The position numbers and the translations under genes are program-made. From NCBI RefSeq assembly GCF_044761665.1, contig NZ_JBIWCW010000001.1, positions 434,001 through 498,000 on the forward strand: a DNA stretch of 64,000 nt, in the 5' to 3' direction. Below are positions 31,091 through 39,485 of this stretch, piece by piece. The DNA is from Peribacillus sp044761665. GTDB lineage: Bacteria > Bacillota > Bacilli > Bacillales > DSM-1321. The notes below the pieces were generated by a model. That model searched no databases and was not told the origin of the DNA. It saw only the letters and a program-made list of their open reading frames with translations. Positions within the stretch are counted from its first letter, which is position 1, and every line of letters begins with the position of its first letter.

Positions 31091-31642
31091 ATGAAGAAAA
31101 CAAATATGTATCTTATTCTTTCTTTTGTGATGAACATGTTATTTTGGATTACCGTCGTCATTCTATTTCTAGTAATAGCGGCTATATCAGTTGTCAGCAT
31201 TGATTCTAGCATTTTACAGGAAAAAGGTAATCTTCAAATGCATATAGGCGTTTTTGATTTTCATTTAACGGAGGTTAGCCCATATCTTGCTTTGATGAAG
31301 GGTATTTTATTCGGGATTGGCGGAGTATTTTCTGCGGTTATGTTTTGGAATTTCAAGGTTTTATTTAGAAATACGGGGAATGGACAGTTATTTGTCAGAA
31401 GTAATGCAAAAGCCATTTTCACGATTGGAACGATTATGTTAATCAGCTCTTTAGTTAGTAATATCCCTAAAGTCTATGTAGCTAATAAAGTGGCGCCACG
31501 GATTCATCTGACACATGGAAATCTTGATATTGTTTATTCAGTAAATACCCCTTTATTATATTCATCCATCTTCATTCTTTTGCTTGGCGTTTTCTTTAAT
31601 AAAGCCATCAAAATCGCAAAGGAAAACGAACTTACCATATAG
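31091..31642 (+). CDS. DUF2975 membrane protein
   Basis: The 183-aa protein has four membrane helices (about 8-35, 65-85, 105-125, 148-170) in the DUF2975 pattern, with 'RNTGNGQLFVRSNAK' after helix 2. Such proteins are always paired with a YozG-type regulator, here 9 bases downstream (B. subtilis YoaS-YozG is an example). AGGAGGT precedes the ATG. The role is unknown; a membrane-associated control of the regulator is a plausible guess. Confidence 0.82.
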   Translation: MKKTNMYLILSFVMNMLFWITVVILFLVIAAISVVSIDSSILQEKGNLQMHIGVFDFHLTEVSPYLALMKGILFGIGGVFSAVMFWNFKVLFRNTGNGQLFVRSNAKAIFTIGTIMLISSLVSNIPKVYVANKVAPRIHLTHGNLDIVYSVNTPLLYSSIFILLLGVFFNKAIKIAKENELTI

Positions 31643-31651
31643 GAGGTCACG

Positions 31652-31858
31652 ATGATCCGAATACATTTAGACGTCATGATGGCCAAAAGAAAAATGTCAT
31701 TAAATGAACTAGCCGATAAAGTCGGCGTAACCAAAAGCAATCTATCCATCCTCAAAACCGAAAAAGCAAAAGCGATTAGATTTTCAACACTGGATGCGAT
31801 TTGTGCAGCCTTGGAATGCCAGCCTGGAGATATACTGGAGTATACTTCAGAAGATTAA
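31652..31858 (+). CDS. yozG: YozG-like helix-turn-helix regulator
   Basis: The 68-aa protein is a minimal Cro/C1-type HTH: 'MSLNELADKVGVTKSNLSIL' (core LADKVGVTKSNLS) and 'FSTLDAICAALECQPGDILE'. AGGAGGTCACG precedes the ATG. It is co-transcribed with the DUF2975 gene and probably autoregulates through the inverted repeat upstream. Confidence 0.85.
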   Translation: MIRIHLDVMMAKRKMSLNELADKVGVTKSNLSILKTEKAKAIRFSTLDAICAALECQPGDILEYTSED

Positions 31859-32167
31859 TCTGTAACGGTGACTTCTCAATAGTGAGGAATTGCCCATTCA
31901 TACAAAGAGAGGGATTGTTGGCCGTCCCCCCCTTGTATGGAATTAATAGCTACATATAAAGAATCGGGTAGGGCGGCGATGCCTTTCCTTTTTTCACTAA
32001 AATGATGTGCCAGTTGGTTCGCTTTCTGTTCTTTCTTTTCGGATTCTTTTGGGATGAGGGGTTTTCTGCAGGTATTGCAGCATATCAAATATATAGTGCA
32101 AGTAACTCAGCTAAAGCAGATATGAAAGAAGCTTATAATCTATTAAAATAAAGGACAGATTATTTAT
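31859..32167. other. Degenerate region with a gene fragment
   Basis: A plus-strand frame at 32063-32152 reads GFSAGIAAYQIYSASNSAK and ADMKEAYNLLK before TAA, without a start or upstream coding partner; it looks like the end of a lost gene. A 70-codon minus-strand frame (31876-32088) has no ribosome binding site and no recognisable domain. Confidence 0.35.
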
Positions 32168-32326
32168 ATGATATTATTACAAGGTTTTCTAATTAGTGCA
32201 GTGATTGTGTTATGTTTATATCAAATTATTGAAAAAAAACAAAAAAGCAAAAAAACTAGACAATCTTATTACTTTGTACTTTTCTTATTTTTCTTATTGT
32301 TGTACTTTTTTAATGGAGTAAATTAA
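32168..32326 (+). CDS. Putative 52-aa two-helix membrane protein
   Basis: ATG 32168 follows AAAGGA. The product has a helix (LLQGFLISAVIVLCLYQII), a basic loop (EKKQKSKKTRQ) and a second helix (YFVLFLFFLLLYFF). A strong terminator follows 16 bases after the stop. It may once have been coupled to the gene fragment just upstream (stop at 32150). Too short for standard gene calling. Confidence 0.5.
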   Translation: MILLQGFLISAVIVLCLYQIIEKKQKSKKTRQSYYFVLFLFFLLLYFFNGVN

Positions 32327-32341
32327 TGAACGAACTTTACT

Positions 32342-32383
32342 AACCTTGACAAACTCGATTAAGTTTTTTGTCAGGGTTTTTAT
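32342..32383 (+). terminator. Terminator after the 52-aa ORF
   Basis: AACCTTGACAAA pairs with TTTGTCAGGGTT (one mismatch) and is followed by TTTTTAT. Confidence 0.75.
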
Positions 32384-32609
32384 AATGTTAAGGGAACAGT
32401 ACTTTATAGTAACCCAATAAATCTATGCAGTTTGCAATTTTCATCATTAAAGAATGCTATTCGTTTAGCCAGAAGATTAATAAAACTAAAATTGATCAAG
32501 GTGACGAACCATTTAGTGCTTCATCGTTTGTCTTCATTTATTCACTCCTCTTTTTAGGAAAAATTCTATGCCCATAATGTCAGATATATTGGTAATCAAA
32601 GGTTTCATA

Positions 32610-33161
32610 TTATTGATCTTGTTGTATATATGTAATCTTATAATAGTCTTCTCGAAGCATGGCCATAATCACTTCATCGGAGTATGTATCGTTATAATAG
32701 AGGGATTGCCTCAGTATCCCTTCTGTTTTAAATCCTGCTTTTTCGTATGCTTTTATCCCACGTATGTTATGGGAGAATACCTCTATTTGCAAACGATTTA
32801 ATGTAAGTTCCTCAAAAGCAAATGTTTGTGCAAGTTGGGTTGCTTCAGTTCCATATCCTTTGTTCACGTTATTTCTACTATGTAGTGATATTCGAAAACC
32901 TGCCTTTTTATTGTCTTGATCAATCTCCAAGAGAGCTAGGTCACCTATGATTTCATCATTCTCCAATAGGCAAATGGCAAAATCATACCGTGTGGGGTCG
33001 CTGCTAAACTGTTGATAACTTTTGATAATGTCATCAAGAGTAAATGACTTACTCGTACCGGTCATATATAAAAACTCTTCATCCTGACAAGATCTATAAA
33101 TACTGGCCATATCATCATCTTTAATGGATCTTATATACACATTTCTTCCCTCCATCACCAT
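32610..33161 (-). CDS. GNAT family N-acetyltransferase (RimJ/RimL type)
   Basis: The 183-aa enzyme has the RimJ/RimL layout: R-x-I-x-x-D-D start, 'EIIGDLALLEIDQDNKKAGF' strand pair (core GDLALLEIDQ), the acetyl-CoA loop NVNKGYGTEA and 'RLQIEVFSHNIRGIKAYEKA' (core NIRGIKAYEKAGF). AGGAGG precedes ATG 33161. A second GNAT gene ends 23 bases upstream on the same strand. Substrate unknown. Confidence 0.85.
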   Translation of the reverse strand: MVMEGRNVYIRSIKDDDMASIYRSCQDEEFLYMTGTSKSFTLDDIIKSYQQFSSDPTRYDFAICLLENDEIIGDLALLEIDQDNKKAGFRISLHSRNNVNKGYGTEATQLAQTFAFEELTLNRLQIEVFSHNIRGIKAYEKAGFKTEGILRQSLYYNDTYSDEVIMAMLREDYYKITYIQQDQ

Positions 33162-33184
33162 ATGGATTCCTCCTTCTATTATTG

Positions 33185-33697
33185 TTATTCCTTAGTCCAT
33201 GTATAGTTTATAAAGTTTACTTTTTGTCCATTGAACGCAAATGGCTCACCAGTAGTAACGACCTTCTCAAATCCATTCTTCTCCAACACTTTTTGAGAAG
33301 CTATATTATTTGTTGTTGTTTTTGCTTGGATGATCTCGATTTTTGGATCGAGATGGGATTCTACTAATAAAGCTAAGGCCTTACTGGCCATGCCTTTTCC
33401 AGTATGCTCTTCACCAATACGGTAACCAAGATGACAAGATTTTAGATTCTCATCATAATCAACTACGTTTATTCTTCCTACAATTCTATGTTCTTTATCT
33501 TTAATTAAATAGAATCGCGATATTCCTTGAAGTTGTTCATCAAGTAAAGCATCAAGCCTCTTGTTGAAAATCTCTGGAATGTAATACTCATCTCCACGAG
33601 TGGGTACCGTTTCTTCAAAGAAAACTCTATTTCTAAGCTCAAATTCAAGCAAATTTTCCGCATCACTTTTTTGCAACTCTTCAATAAATATAGACAT
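33185..33697 (-). CDS. GNAT family N-acetyltransferase
   Basis: The 170-aa enzyme carries 'HRIVGRINVVDYDENLKSC' and the acetyl-CoA loop EEHTGKGMASKA, then 'NIASQKVLEKNGFEKV', all typical of the RimJ-like group acting on small molecules or protein N-termini. GGGGGCTGACTG precedes the ATG. It is probably an operon with the GNAT gene downstream. Confidence 0.85.
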   Translation of the reverse strand: MSIFIEELQKSDAENLLEFELRNRVFFEETVPTRGDEYYIPEIFNKRLDALLDEQLQGISRFYLIKDKEHRIVGRINVVDYDENLKSCHLGYRIGEEHTGKGMASKALALLVESHLDPKIEIIQAKTTTNNIASQKVLEKNGFEKVVTTGEPFAFNGQKVNFINYTWTKE

Positions 33698-33826
33698 CAG
33701 TCAGCCCCCATTCTATCTGTAAGTTATTCTACTAATCAAAGAGTAATCCTCCTTCCACATACTCCAAGTAATATTTCTTACTTTAAATGGAATAATAAAA
33801 ATGAATAATATAAGGGAGTGATGGGA

Positions 33827-34261
33827 TTGGATCAAGAAATTACGATCAAGACACTGAACAAATTCCTACAGGGCTCATACATGGGCATTCACGCCTATGA
33901 ACGCTTTATTAAAAAACTGCAAAATTCCACATTGAAGGATTCGTTTATTGCCATTCAAAAAGACCAGAAAAATCATGCTACCCTTATTTCAGAGAGAATT
34001 CAGAAACTAGGTGGTACACCCGTAACGAGTGAAGGCATAATCGGTAAGATGGAAGCTGGCATTGTAAATGTAGTGGAAAATTACAATTCAGAGGAAGAAA
34101 TCATAAAACATGCGATCAAGGGGGAAAATCTATACGGGATAAAAATGTCTGAGAAGCTGGTAAGAGATAAGTTAGATGAAGAAAGTCTGAATCTAGTCCA
34201 TAAAATCCTCGATAAAGACCGGGAGCATGTGGATTACCTTAAATCTCTTTTGCATTCATGA
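33827..34261 (+). CDS. DUF2383 ferritin-like protein
   Basis: The 144-aa helical protein fits the ferritin-like DUF2383 family: 'TLNKFLQGSYMGIHAYERFI' (core GSYMGIHAYE), 'IQKDQKNHATLISERIQKLGG', and 'DKDREHVDYLKSLL', with His/Glu spacing of a four-helix bundle. TTG 33827 is eight bases after AAGGGAG; GTG 33818 and ATG 33821 overlap that site. Known relatives are made in sporulation or stress; metal binding is not proven. Confidence 0.8.
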   Translation: MDQEITIKTLNKFLQGSYMGIHAYERFIKKLQNSTLKDSFIAIQKDQKNHATLISERIQKLGGTPVTSEGIIGKMEAGIVNVVENYNSEEEIIKHAIKGENLYGIKMSEKLVRDKLDEESLNLVHKILDKDREHVDYLKSLLHS

Positions 34262-34272
34262 AAATAAAGTCT

Positions 34273-34310
34273 AAAAGGGCATAATCCATACTACTGGATT
34301 ATGCCCTTTT
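34273..34310. terminator. Bidirectional terminator
   Basis: A perfect 16-bp stem (AAAAGGGCATAATCCA and its complement) with a six-base loop lies between the convergent DUF2383 and nitroreductase genes. Confidence 0.88.
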
Positions 34311-34319
34311 CTGGTTAGA

Positions 34320-34994
34320 TCATGTATGGAACGTTACATTGGTTTCAATAGGGTCGCGTCCCACACGAATCTTATTAACTTTTGCTTCTTGATCAGGATA
34401 ACCAAAGGAAATGCCAAACAATAACTTCATGTCATCGGATACGCCTAATACTTGGCGAACCGTTTCAGCGTGAAATCCCAAGATGGTCTGTGGAACACTT
34501 CCTATCCCACGTGCTGTCAAGGATAATAGGAACGACTGGGCATACATGCCAATATCAGAAGCGACACGTACATTGTCTCCAAATGAAGGCATGAATAGGA
34601 ACGCAACATGCGGGGCATCGAAGAATGTCAGGTTGCGCAACACTTCATTTTGACGAGCTTCATGATCTTCTCTAGCTATCTGCAATTCCCCATAATATGT
34701 TTGGGCCTGTTCTATTTGTCGTTCAGCATAGCGGCCATAATAATCTTTTAAATCAAAGGTAAAATCAGGCGTGATTTGCCCTTGTTCTCTCGTATGTAAG
34801 AGGGCTTTCTTCAATTCTTCTTTCTTTGCACCTGAAACGATATGAACATCCCAAGGCTGAGTATTGCAATTCGATGGGGTAGCTTGAGCATCCTCTAGAA
34901 TTTCACGAAGAACTTCTTCTTCAACGGGTGTAGAAAGAAATTGACGTATGGAACTACGATTGCGTATCACTTCTTGAAAAGATTGATTCAACAA
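34320..34994 (-). CDS. Nitroreductase family protein
   Basis: The 224-aa flavoenzyme begins with 'RNRSSIRQFLSTPVEEEVL' and 'AQATPSNCNTQPWDVHIVSG' (core TPSNCNTQPWD), the FMN-binding start of the family, and has 'GIGSVPQTILGFH' and 'FGISFGYPDQEAKVNKIR' later. It reduces nitro or quinone compounds with NAD(P)H. TTG 34994 is followed by a second TTG; AAAGGAGAGG is upstream. Confidence 0.88.
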   Translation of the reverse strand: MLNQSFQEVIRNRSSIRQFLSTPVEEEVLREILEDAQATPSNCNTQPWDVHIVSGAKKEELKKALLHTREQGQITPDFTFDLKDYYGRYAERQIEQAQTYYGELQIAREDHEARQNEVLRNLTFFDAPHVAFLFMPSFGDNVRVASDIGMYAQSFLLSLTARGIGSVPQTILGFHAETVRQVLGVSDDMKLLFGISFGYPDQEAKVNKIRVGRDPIETNVTFHT

Positions 34995-35246
34995 ATACCT
35001 CTCCTTTATTATGAACTTCCAAAGCTCGTTAATTCTTACAAAAGAACCCTGTATCGTTCATACTAAATTAGAATTCACTTATTCTCAAATATCCTGTTTG
35101 AGGCTTTATCGCTTACAGTCCATTTTGTCTATTGGAAGCAGCTTATTAATATAGCGGACATATACTCTATCAACAAAAAAAGCACCCTAAGTGGTTGCCT
35201 AGACTGTAGACAAACTCGGGTGAAAAATGTGTTTGTCATTGTGAAC
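34995..35246. other. Intergenic region with no gene seen
   Basis: AT-rich sequence containing the phrase 'GCACCCTAAGTGG' at 35168, which returns as 'GCGCCCTAAGAGGGTGCC' near 35492 and resembles the small inverted motif that flanks old insertion elements in Bacillus. No ORF is supported. Confidence 0.3.
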
Positions 35247-35376
35247 GTTGATTTCCACTTCAGGCACTCGCTTTCCGCGGGCGGTCGGGAAGCCTCCTCG
35301 GCTTCGCCTGCGGTGTCTCCCCTAGACACGCATTTCCCGCAGGAGTCTCGTACCTTCCGTTCCAATCCATTTTGCG
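35247..35376. repeat. GC-rich interspersed repeat, copy 3 (diverged)
   Basis: It shares GTTGATTTCC, TTTCCGCGGGCGG, GTGTCTC and CCCGCAGGAGTC with the pair at 29051/29233 but is shorter and differs in the middle (CCTCCTCGGCTTCGCCTGCGG can fold into a stem). Confidence 0.7.
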
Positions 35377-35536
35377 TTTTCATTAAGTGAAATCTATTAT
35401 ATATTCGAAGTATTTCGCGGGCAAAAGAGTATAGGTTGGATGACTAATCTAAGGGAATTTTTTCAAAAAGGTCGATGCCCTTTTGTCGACAAACTGAGCG
35501 CCCTAAGAGGGTGCCTTCCATTCAGTATGTAATACT

Positions 35537-35740
35537 TTAAAATTCACCTTCAAAATACTCCCTAACATCCATCGTCATCAGATCCAGTTTAGACTTTGTC
35601 TGCTTCTTCGGGATACCATAATGCTTTTCAAACTTGCACATCTTACAAGAACAATTCAGTTTTCGTTGAATCGATTTGTTCCGTTGACGCCTTCGGATCA
35701 GGTACTGTTGACAGACACGATAGACTCTTTCTCTCCTTTT
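35537..35740 (-). pseudogene. Cysteine-rich zinc-ribbon-like fragment without start codon
   Basis: A minus-strand frame reads RERVYRVCQQYLIRRRQRN, SIQRKLNCSCKMCKFEKHYG and KLDLMTMDVREYFEGEF before TAA. The Cys-x-Cys-x-x-Cys cluster and basic residues suggest a small zinc-binding protein, but no ATG, GTG or TTG stands at its head although AAAGGAG is present. It may be the end of a lost gene. Confidence 0.35.
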
Positions 35741-35809
35741 CCTGATTCAAAACCCTTTACATAAAAAAAAATATTAGGATAAAAATATATGAAAAGGAGT
35801 GATTATCGG

Positions 35810-36208
35810 TTGTTATATAAAATAGGTGTTGTTATTTTATTGTTTTCCTTAACTATCTCAACTACAAATAATGCACAAGCTCAATCATTATCTAATCAAA
35901 ATCAAAAGATTGTTTTTGAATATACACCTAATTACGATCGTTTATATAGCTTTTTGAACATAACTGATCAAGAATATACAAGTTCATTCAAGGCAGGAAA
36001 GTCTATGGCAGAAATTGCTGAAAATCAAGGCGTTTCAAAACAATCTTTAATTAATTTTTTATCAAACGAGATGATTGCTCAACTAGATAAACAGCTCAAT
36101 GAAGGCAAAATCAACAAGGAAACCCATGAACATATTAAAAGTAATTTAAACGGTACTATTCAACATGATATTAATTACAGATTTCAAAAACCTAATTCAA
36201 AACCTTAA
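35810..36208 (+). CDS. Secreted protein of unknown function (signal peptide)
   Basis: The 132-aa product begins at TTG 35810, eight bases after AAAGGAGTG; ATG 35789 lies before that site. The signal peptide (YKIGVVILLFSLTIS) ends around AQA. The mature part has a helical segment 'FKAGKSMAEIAENQGVSKQ' and 'NEMIAQLDKQLNEGKINKE', similar to YckD/DUF2680-type domains. It is followed by a strong terminator, so it is monocistronic. Confidence 0.7.
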   Translation: MLYKIGVVILLFSLTISTTNNAQAQSLSNQNQKIVFEYTPNYDRLYSFLNITDQEYTSSFKAGKSMAEIAENQGVSKQSLINFLSNEMIAQLDKQLNEGKINKETHEHIKSNLNGTIQHDINYRFQKPNSKP

Positions 36209-36246
36209 TGATTGAAAAATAAAGTTCAACAAAATAATGAAATGGA

Positions 36247-36299
36247 AAAGAGCTGCGAGATAGTCAATAAAAGTGACTATTACTCGCAGCTCTTTTTGA
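36247..36299 (+). terminator. Terminator after the secreted protein gene
   Basis: AAAGAGCTGCGAGATAGTCA pairs with TGACTATTACTCGCAGCTCTTT (small bulge), then TTTT. Confidence 0.88.
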
Positions 36300-36357
36300 G
36301 ATTAGGTATTTCGAGGATGATAGTTTCTGAAGAAATCACAAATAATGTAAAAACATT

Positions 36358-36385
36358 TTGACATTCTTGAAGACCGTGCTACAAT
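36358..36385 (+). promoter_or_regulatory. Sigma-A-type promoter of the membrane protein-HTH pair
   Basis: TTGACA (36358-36363), 16 bases, TACAAT (36380-36385), 46 bases before the ATG at 36431. Confidence 0.7.
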
Positions 36386-36430
36386 AAAAGTGTCAAATTC
36401 TTTTTACATTTTGATAAGGAGGAAACTAAA

Positions 36431-36724
36431 ATGGATTGGGTTAAACTTGTGTATTCAATCATATTGTTAGTTTGCGGAATTGTGATTTTGGTTGCATCAT
36501 CTTCTAAAAAGGGTGATGAAAGAAGGAAGTTTATCAACACGAAAGCTCAATCCTATGTATTTATTGTAGTCACAGCTGTGCTCATTATTGACGTTGCAGA
36601 GTCCATTTATCGAACGATCCTGGGGAATACTCAAGATGGGATATCGCCATTGGTGTTTCTGACCTTGATCCTAATTATCTATTTGTTGACATTACTAACT
36701 TACAGGAAAAAGTATGGTGATTAA
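36431..36724 (+). CDS. Small membrane protein paired with an HTH regulator
   Basis: The 97-aa product has three helices (about 5-24, 42-58, 75-92) separated by a basic loop (SKKGDERRKFINTKAQ), a DUF2178-like layout. Its stop codon touches the start of the XRE regulator, so the two are translated together. AGGAGG precedes the ATG. In such pairs the membrane protein usually modulates the regulator; the signal is unknown. Confidence 0.7.
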   Translation: MDWVKLVYSIILLVCGIVILVASSSKKGDERRKFINTKAQSYVFIVVTAVLIIDVAESIYRTILGNTQDGISPLVFLTLILIIYLLTLLTYRKKYGD

Positions 36725-36916
36725 ATGCAAAACCACATTAAGGCATTAAGAAAATCAGCTAAATTATCTCAAGACGAACTGGCTAAACTCTGTAAGGTGT
36801 CTAGACAAACCATTAACGCCATAGAAAATGACAAATACGATCCCACTTTACAATTAGCTTTCGACATAGCCACTGTATTGAATACCACAGTAGATGAGCT
36901 TTTCATCAATTCCTAA
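36725..36916 (+). CDS. XRE family helix-turn-helix regulator
   Basis: The 63-aa protein is a minimal Cro/C1-type HTH: 'ALRKSAKLSQDELAKLCKVS' (core SQDELAKLCKVSRQTI), then 'NDKYDPTLQLAFDIATVLN'. It starts at the base after the upstream stop codon. It likely regulates its own operon. Confidence 0.88.
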   Translation: MQNHIKALRKSAKLSQDELAKLCKVSRQTINAIENDKYDPTLQLAFDIATVLNTTVDELFINS

Positions 36917-37032
36917 TAGAACTTTTTGAATGGACCTCACAACGAGGTTTTTTTTATTCTTAAACCTCTGTAGAGTCCTTTGAAATAAGCATTTATAAAT
37001 TTGACCTACGAAAACAGCCAATGAAGAAGATC

Positions 37033-37377
37033 CTAACTGACATTCAGGAAAATCATTACTGATAATAAAACAAGTATGCATATACTTTTCATTTTACTTT
37101 CCACCCACGTATAGAAAATGGAAAGAATCCCACCCAAAATCAATAAAATAATACCGATGACTTTCATCGTGCTTATGGAAAATAAATTCCCTACATGCAT
37201 CAAGAAGGAGGCCATTACCATAAAGCCAATTGTGGTGATAAAACGCCTTGAACTGAAATCGTAGATGACTGATTTCTTATCGTCCATATCCATCTTCCAG
37301 TATGCTCTGGCTACCATAAAAATAGGCACTGTCCACATGATGATAAAAGTTACAAGAGAATCTTTATCTACATTCAA
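37033..37377 (-). CDS. Membrane protein of unknown function (114 aa)
   Basis: Four hydrophobic helices (about 8-24, 45-62, 70-88, 96-112) with a basic/aromatic loop (RAYWKMDMDDKKS). TTG 37377 is preceded by GGGAGAGAG. I do not recognise the family. Confidence 0.6.
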   Translation of the reverse strand: MNVDKDSLVTFIIMWTVPIFMVARAYWKMDMDDKKSVIYDFSSRRFITTIGFMVMASFLMHVGNLFSISTMKVIGIILLILGGILSIFYTWVESKMKSICILVLLSVMIFLNVS

Positions 37378-37435
37378 TAGCTCTCTCTCCCATTTAAACT
37401 GGCATAAAGAAAAGCAATCTTATAGACTGCAAGAC

Positions 37436-38254
37436 TCATCCGTCTGACTCACTCATTACTTTAAAACCATATTCACGGATCTCGCTAATACTTTTCCCGC
37501 TTAGAAATGCGTGTCCCATCGTTAATTTAGCCACTGTTTGAAATCCATACTTCGCATACACTTTTTCTATGGATTCATTGATTGGGAAAACCCAAATTTT
37601 TTTGAGCCCTCTCTTTTGCACTTCTTTTTGTAAAAATTGTATCAACTCACCTATCAGGCCCTTCCCTCTAAATCCCTCCAATGTAGCCACACTTTCCATT
37701 CGAGCTTGTTCTCCATCTTCAAAAATGCAAGCCGTTGAGCAGGCTATCCCATCGTACCGAAGAAGATAATGTGTAAAAGAAGGATGATTGAATTGTTCTT
37801 TAAAGACCTTCTCAATGGATTCTTTTCCTCCAAACTCTGTAATACTACTTTCCACTTCTACAGCTTCCTGATAATTTTCAGCTGTAACGATTTCAATCAT
37901 AATTCTATTATTATTCTGTATGTTAATCACTTGGTTATTCCACAATTGAATAGGACTAACCAATTCCTCATATCCAAAATTTCTTGTTTTTAATTCATTG
38001 ATGAGATTTTGTTGGCCTTCAATATTATAGATATAGAACCTAGGTATAATCTTTTTAGATTGATAATAACTGATGACTTCATCTACTACTGACTGTGGAT
38101 GTAAACACTTATCGATAATGTGAGCGTGATTGGAGTCATAATAATTTGGTTGGTTTTCATTATAAAATAACGTTCCCCACGAAGTATCCATTCGATGTGA
38201 GACCGTTTCTAAGTATGTACGCTCAAGCAATAAAAGTTCTTTTAAATCCTGCAT
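37436..38254 (-). CDS. GNAT family N-acetyltransferase (272 aa)
   Basis: A two-part protein: an N-terminal domain without clear motif (about 1-130) and a C-terminal GNAT domain with 'GIACSTACIFEDGEQARMES', the acetyl-CoA loop GFRGKGLIGELI and 'FPINESIEKVYAKYGFQ'. GAGGGGATTTC precedes the ATG. Substrate unknown. The N-terminal extension is typical of the Bacillus 'YkwB-like' GNATs rather than ribosomal ones. Confidence 0.78.
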   Translation of the reverse strand: MQDLKELLLLERTYLETVSHRMDTSWGTLFYNENQPNYYDSNHAHIIDKCLHPQSVVDEVISYYQSKKIIPRFYIYNIEGQQNLINELKTRNFGYEELVSPIQLWNNQVINIQNNNRIMIEIVTAENYQEAVEVESSITEFGGKESIEKVFKEQFNHPSFTHYLLRYDGIACSTACIFEDGEQARMESVATLEGFRGKGLIGELIQFLQKEVQKRGLKKIWVFPINESIEKVYAKYGFQTVAKLTMGHAFLSGKSISEIREYGFKVMSESDG

Positions 38255-38311
38255 GAAATCCCCTCTATTCCAAAAATAAATTCCGATAAAATGAATTACA
38301 TTATAAATATT

Positions 38312-38686
38312 TCAATTAATTATAACTACATCAAACGGTATCGTTTCTTCATTAACTAACACAAGAAGTTCTTTCGGTTTACCATTGAACGTTAATTTAT
38401 AGACATGTTGAATGACTACATCATCATCTTCTTTCGGTACATTTAACTTTATTTTTAATGTATCCCCTTGTTCCTCAAGCCCTGTAATGACTTTACCTTT
38501 TGACTGAAAAACGACATAAGCCGTCTTTTCTCCTTCATTAATTAACTGAAGTCTACTTTCAGAGTCAATTGCATCTTGTACCTTATCTGGTACAACTTCT
38601 AATTCGCTAATACTTAATTCCGATTTATTAGAGTTACAAGCTGTTAAAAGAATGGATACGAATAAGATTAATACTATTTTTCTCAA
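38312..38686 (-). CDS. Lipoprotein of unknown function (124 aa)
   Basis: A signal peptide ends in the lipobox LTAC (Cys17), so the protein is lipid-anchored outside the membrane. The mature part is beta-rich (VVFQSKGKVITGLEE, HVYKLTFNGKPKELLV). TTG 38686 is preceded by GAAGGAAG. It ends near a membrane protein gene 19 bases upstream; the two may be co-transcribed. Confidence 0.7.
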   Translation of the reverse strand: MRKIVLILFVSILLTACNSNKSELSISELEVVPDKVQDAIDSESRLQLINEGEKTAYVVFQSKGKVITGLEEQGDTLKIKLNVPKEDDDVVIQHVYKLTFNGKPKELLVLVNEETIPFDVVIIN

Positions 38687-38705
38687 TGTTTATCTTCCTT
38701 CTTTT

Positions 38706-39308
38706 TCATAGAATCGTTCTACTACGTGTATTATCGGATTGATTACTTTTGAATTTTTCTTTCTCATCCAACAGAATCAAACTAATAAGCCCTGTATTTA
38801 CTACTCCTATTAATCCATAAAACCATAAAGGTACTATGATAGTCTCATACCATGTTCCATTAATGACGTATACGCCTATGGCTATTACTAGTGCATTGAT
38901 AATTAATATCAAAATGGTCCTCTTTCCAATAAAAAAAGGATATAACCTCCAGATAGCTATAATTAAAGTAGCTATACTCAACATAGTTAAAGACATAATT
39001 GCCATGGAACGGATATTTTCTTGCATCTGGAACACTTCTGCTGTCAAAAAGGATTTTGTAAACAGATTGGTAATAAAATAAAAACCTGTTAGATAAATGG
39101 AGCTAGCTAAAAATGTGATAGGAATCCATTTTAAATAGATCAGTAATGTGCTTTTACCTTTACTTGAATGTTTTCTTTTTTCTTGGATAGATTCGGCAAT
39201 GGGTGTCACAATCAAAATGAATAGGAGTAAATACAAATCCTGTGCAGGAAGTTCACCTTTAAAAATATCCAATAAAAAAAAGAATGCATCCTTTAATTCC
39301 ATTAACAT
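38706..39308 (-). CDS. Membrane protein of unknown function (200 aa)
   Basis: Five to six hydrophobic helices with a basic loop (QEKRKHSSKGKST) after the second and a charged C-terminal tail (EKEKFKSNQSDN). No motif was recognised. The ribosome binding site is weak. It probably forms an operon with the lipoprotein gene downstream. Confidence 0.6.
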   Translation of the reverse strand: MLMELKDAFFFLLDIFKGELPAQDLYLLLFILIVTPIAESIQEKRKHSSKGKSTLLIYLKWIPITFLASSIYLTGFYFITNLFTKSFLTAEVFQMQENIRSMAIMSLTMLSIATLIIAIWRLYPFFIGKRTILILIINALVIAIGVYVINGTWYETIIVPLWFYGLIGVVNTGLISLILLDEKEKFKSNQSDNTRSRTIL

Positions 39309-39456
39309 TTAATTAGCCCAACCCCTTTTCATTTTATGTTTACTTACTTTACGAAAAGTTTAGGCATAGGTTTCACCTTTATGGATTCATTTCCAATATA
39401 AACCTTTTTAAAATAAAACAGATTATAGTTATAATAAGAGTATTTTTTTCTTCTAG

Positions 39457-39480
39457 TTTGACATATCGGGAAATCTAGAT
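39457..39480 (+). promoter_or_regulatory. Candidate promoter/operator of the ArsR-type gene
   Basis: TTGACA (39457-39462) is followed by AATCTAGATATAG; a similar TTTCTAGATAAAC lies at 39850-39863 before the transporter genes. The shared TCTAGATA may be the regulator's site. The -10 like TAGAAT overlaps the annotated ATG, so the start may be ATG 39495 instead. Confidence 0.4.
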
Positions 39481-39485
39481 ATAGA

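Noticed and set aside
31876..32088. 70-codon minus-strand ORF
   Set aside because: No ribosome binding site, no recognised domain; the region appears degenerate, so I mention it only as part of that stretch.
35168..35520. Paired 'GCRCCCTAAG' phrases as ends of a mobile element
   Set aside because: Too short and without a transposase between them; kept as a remark only.
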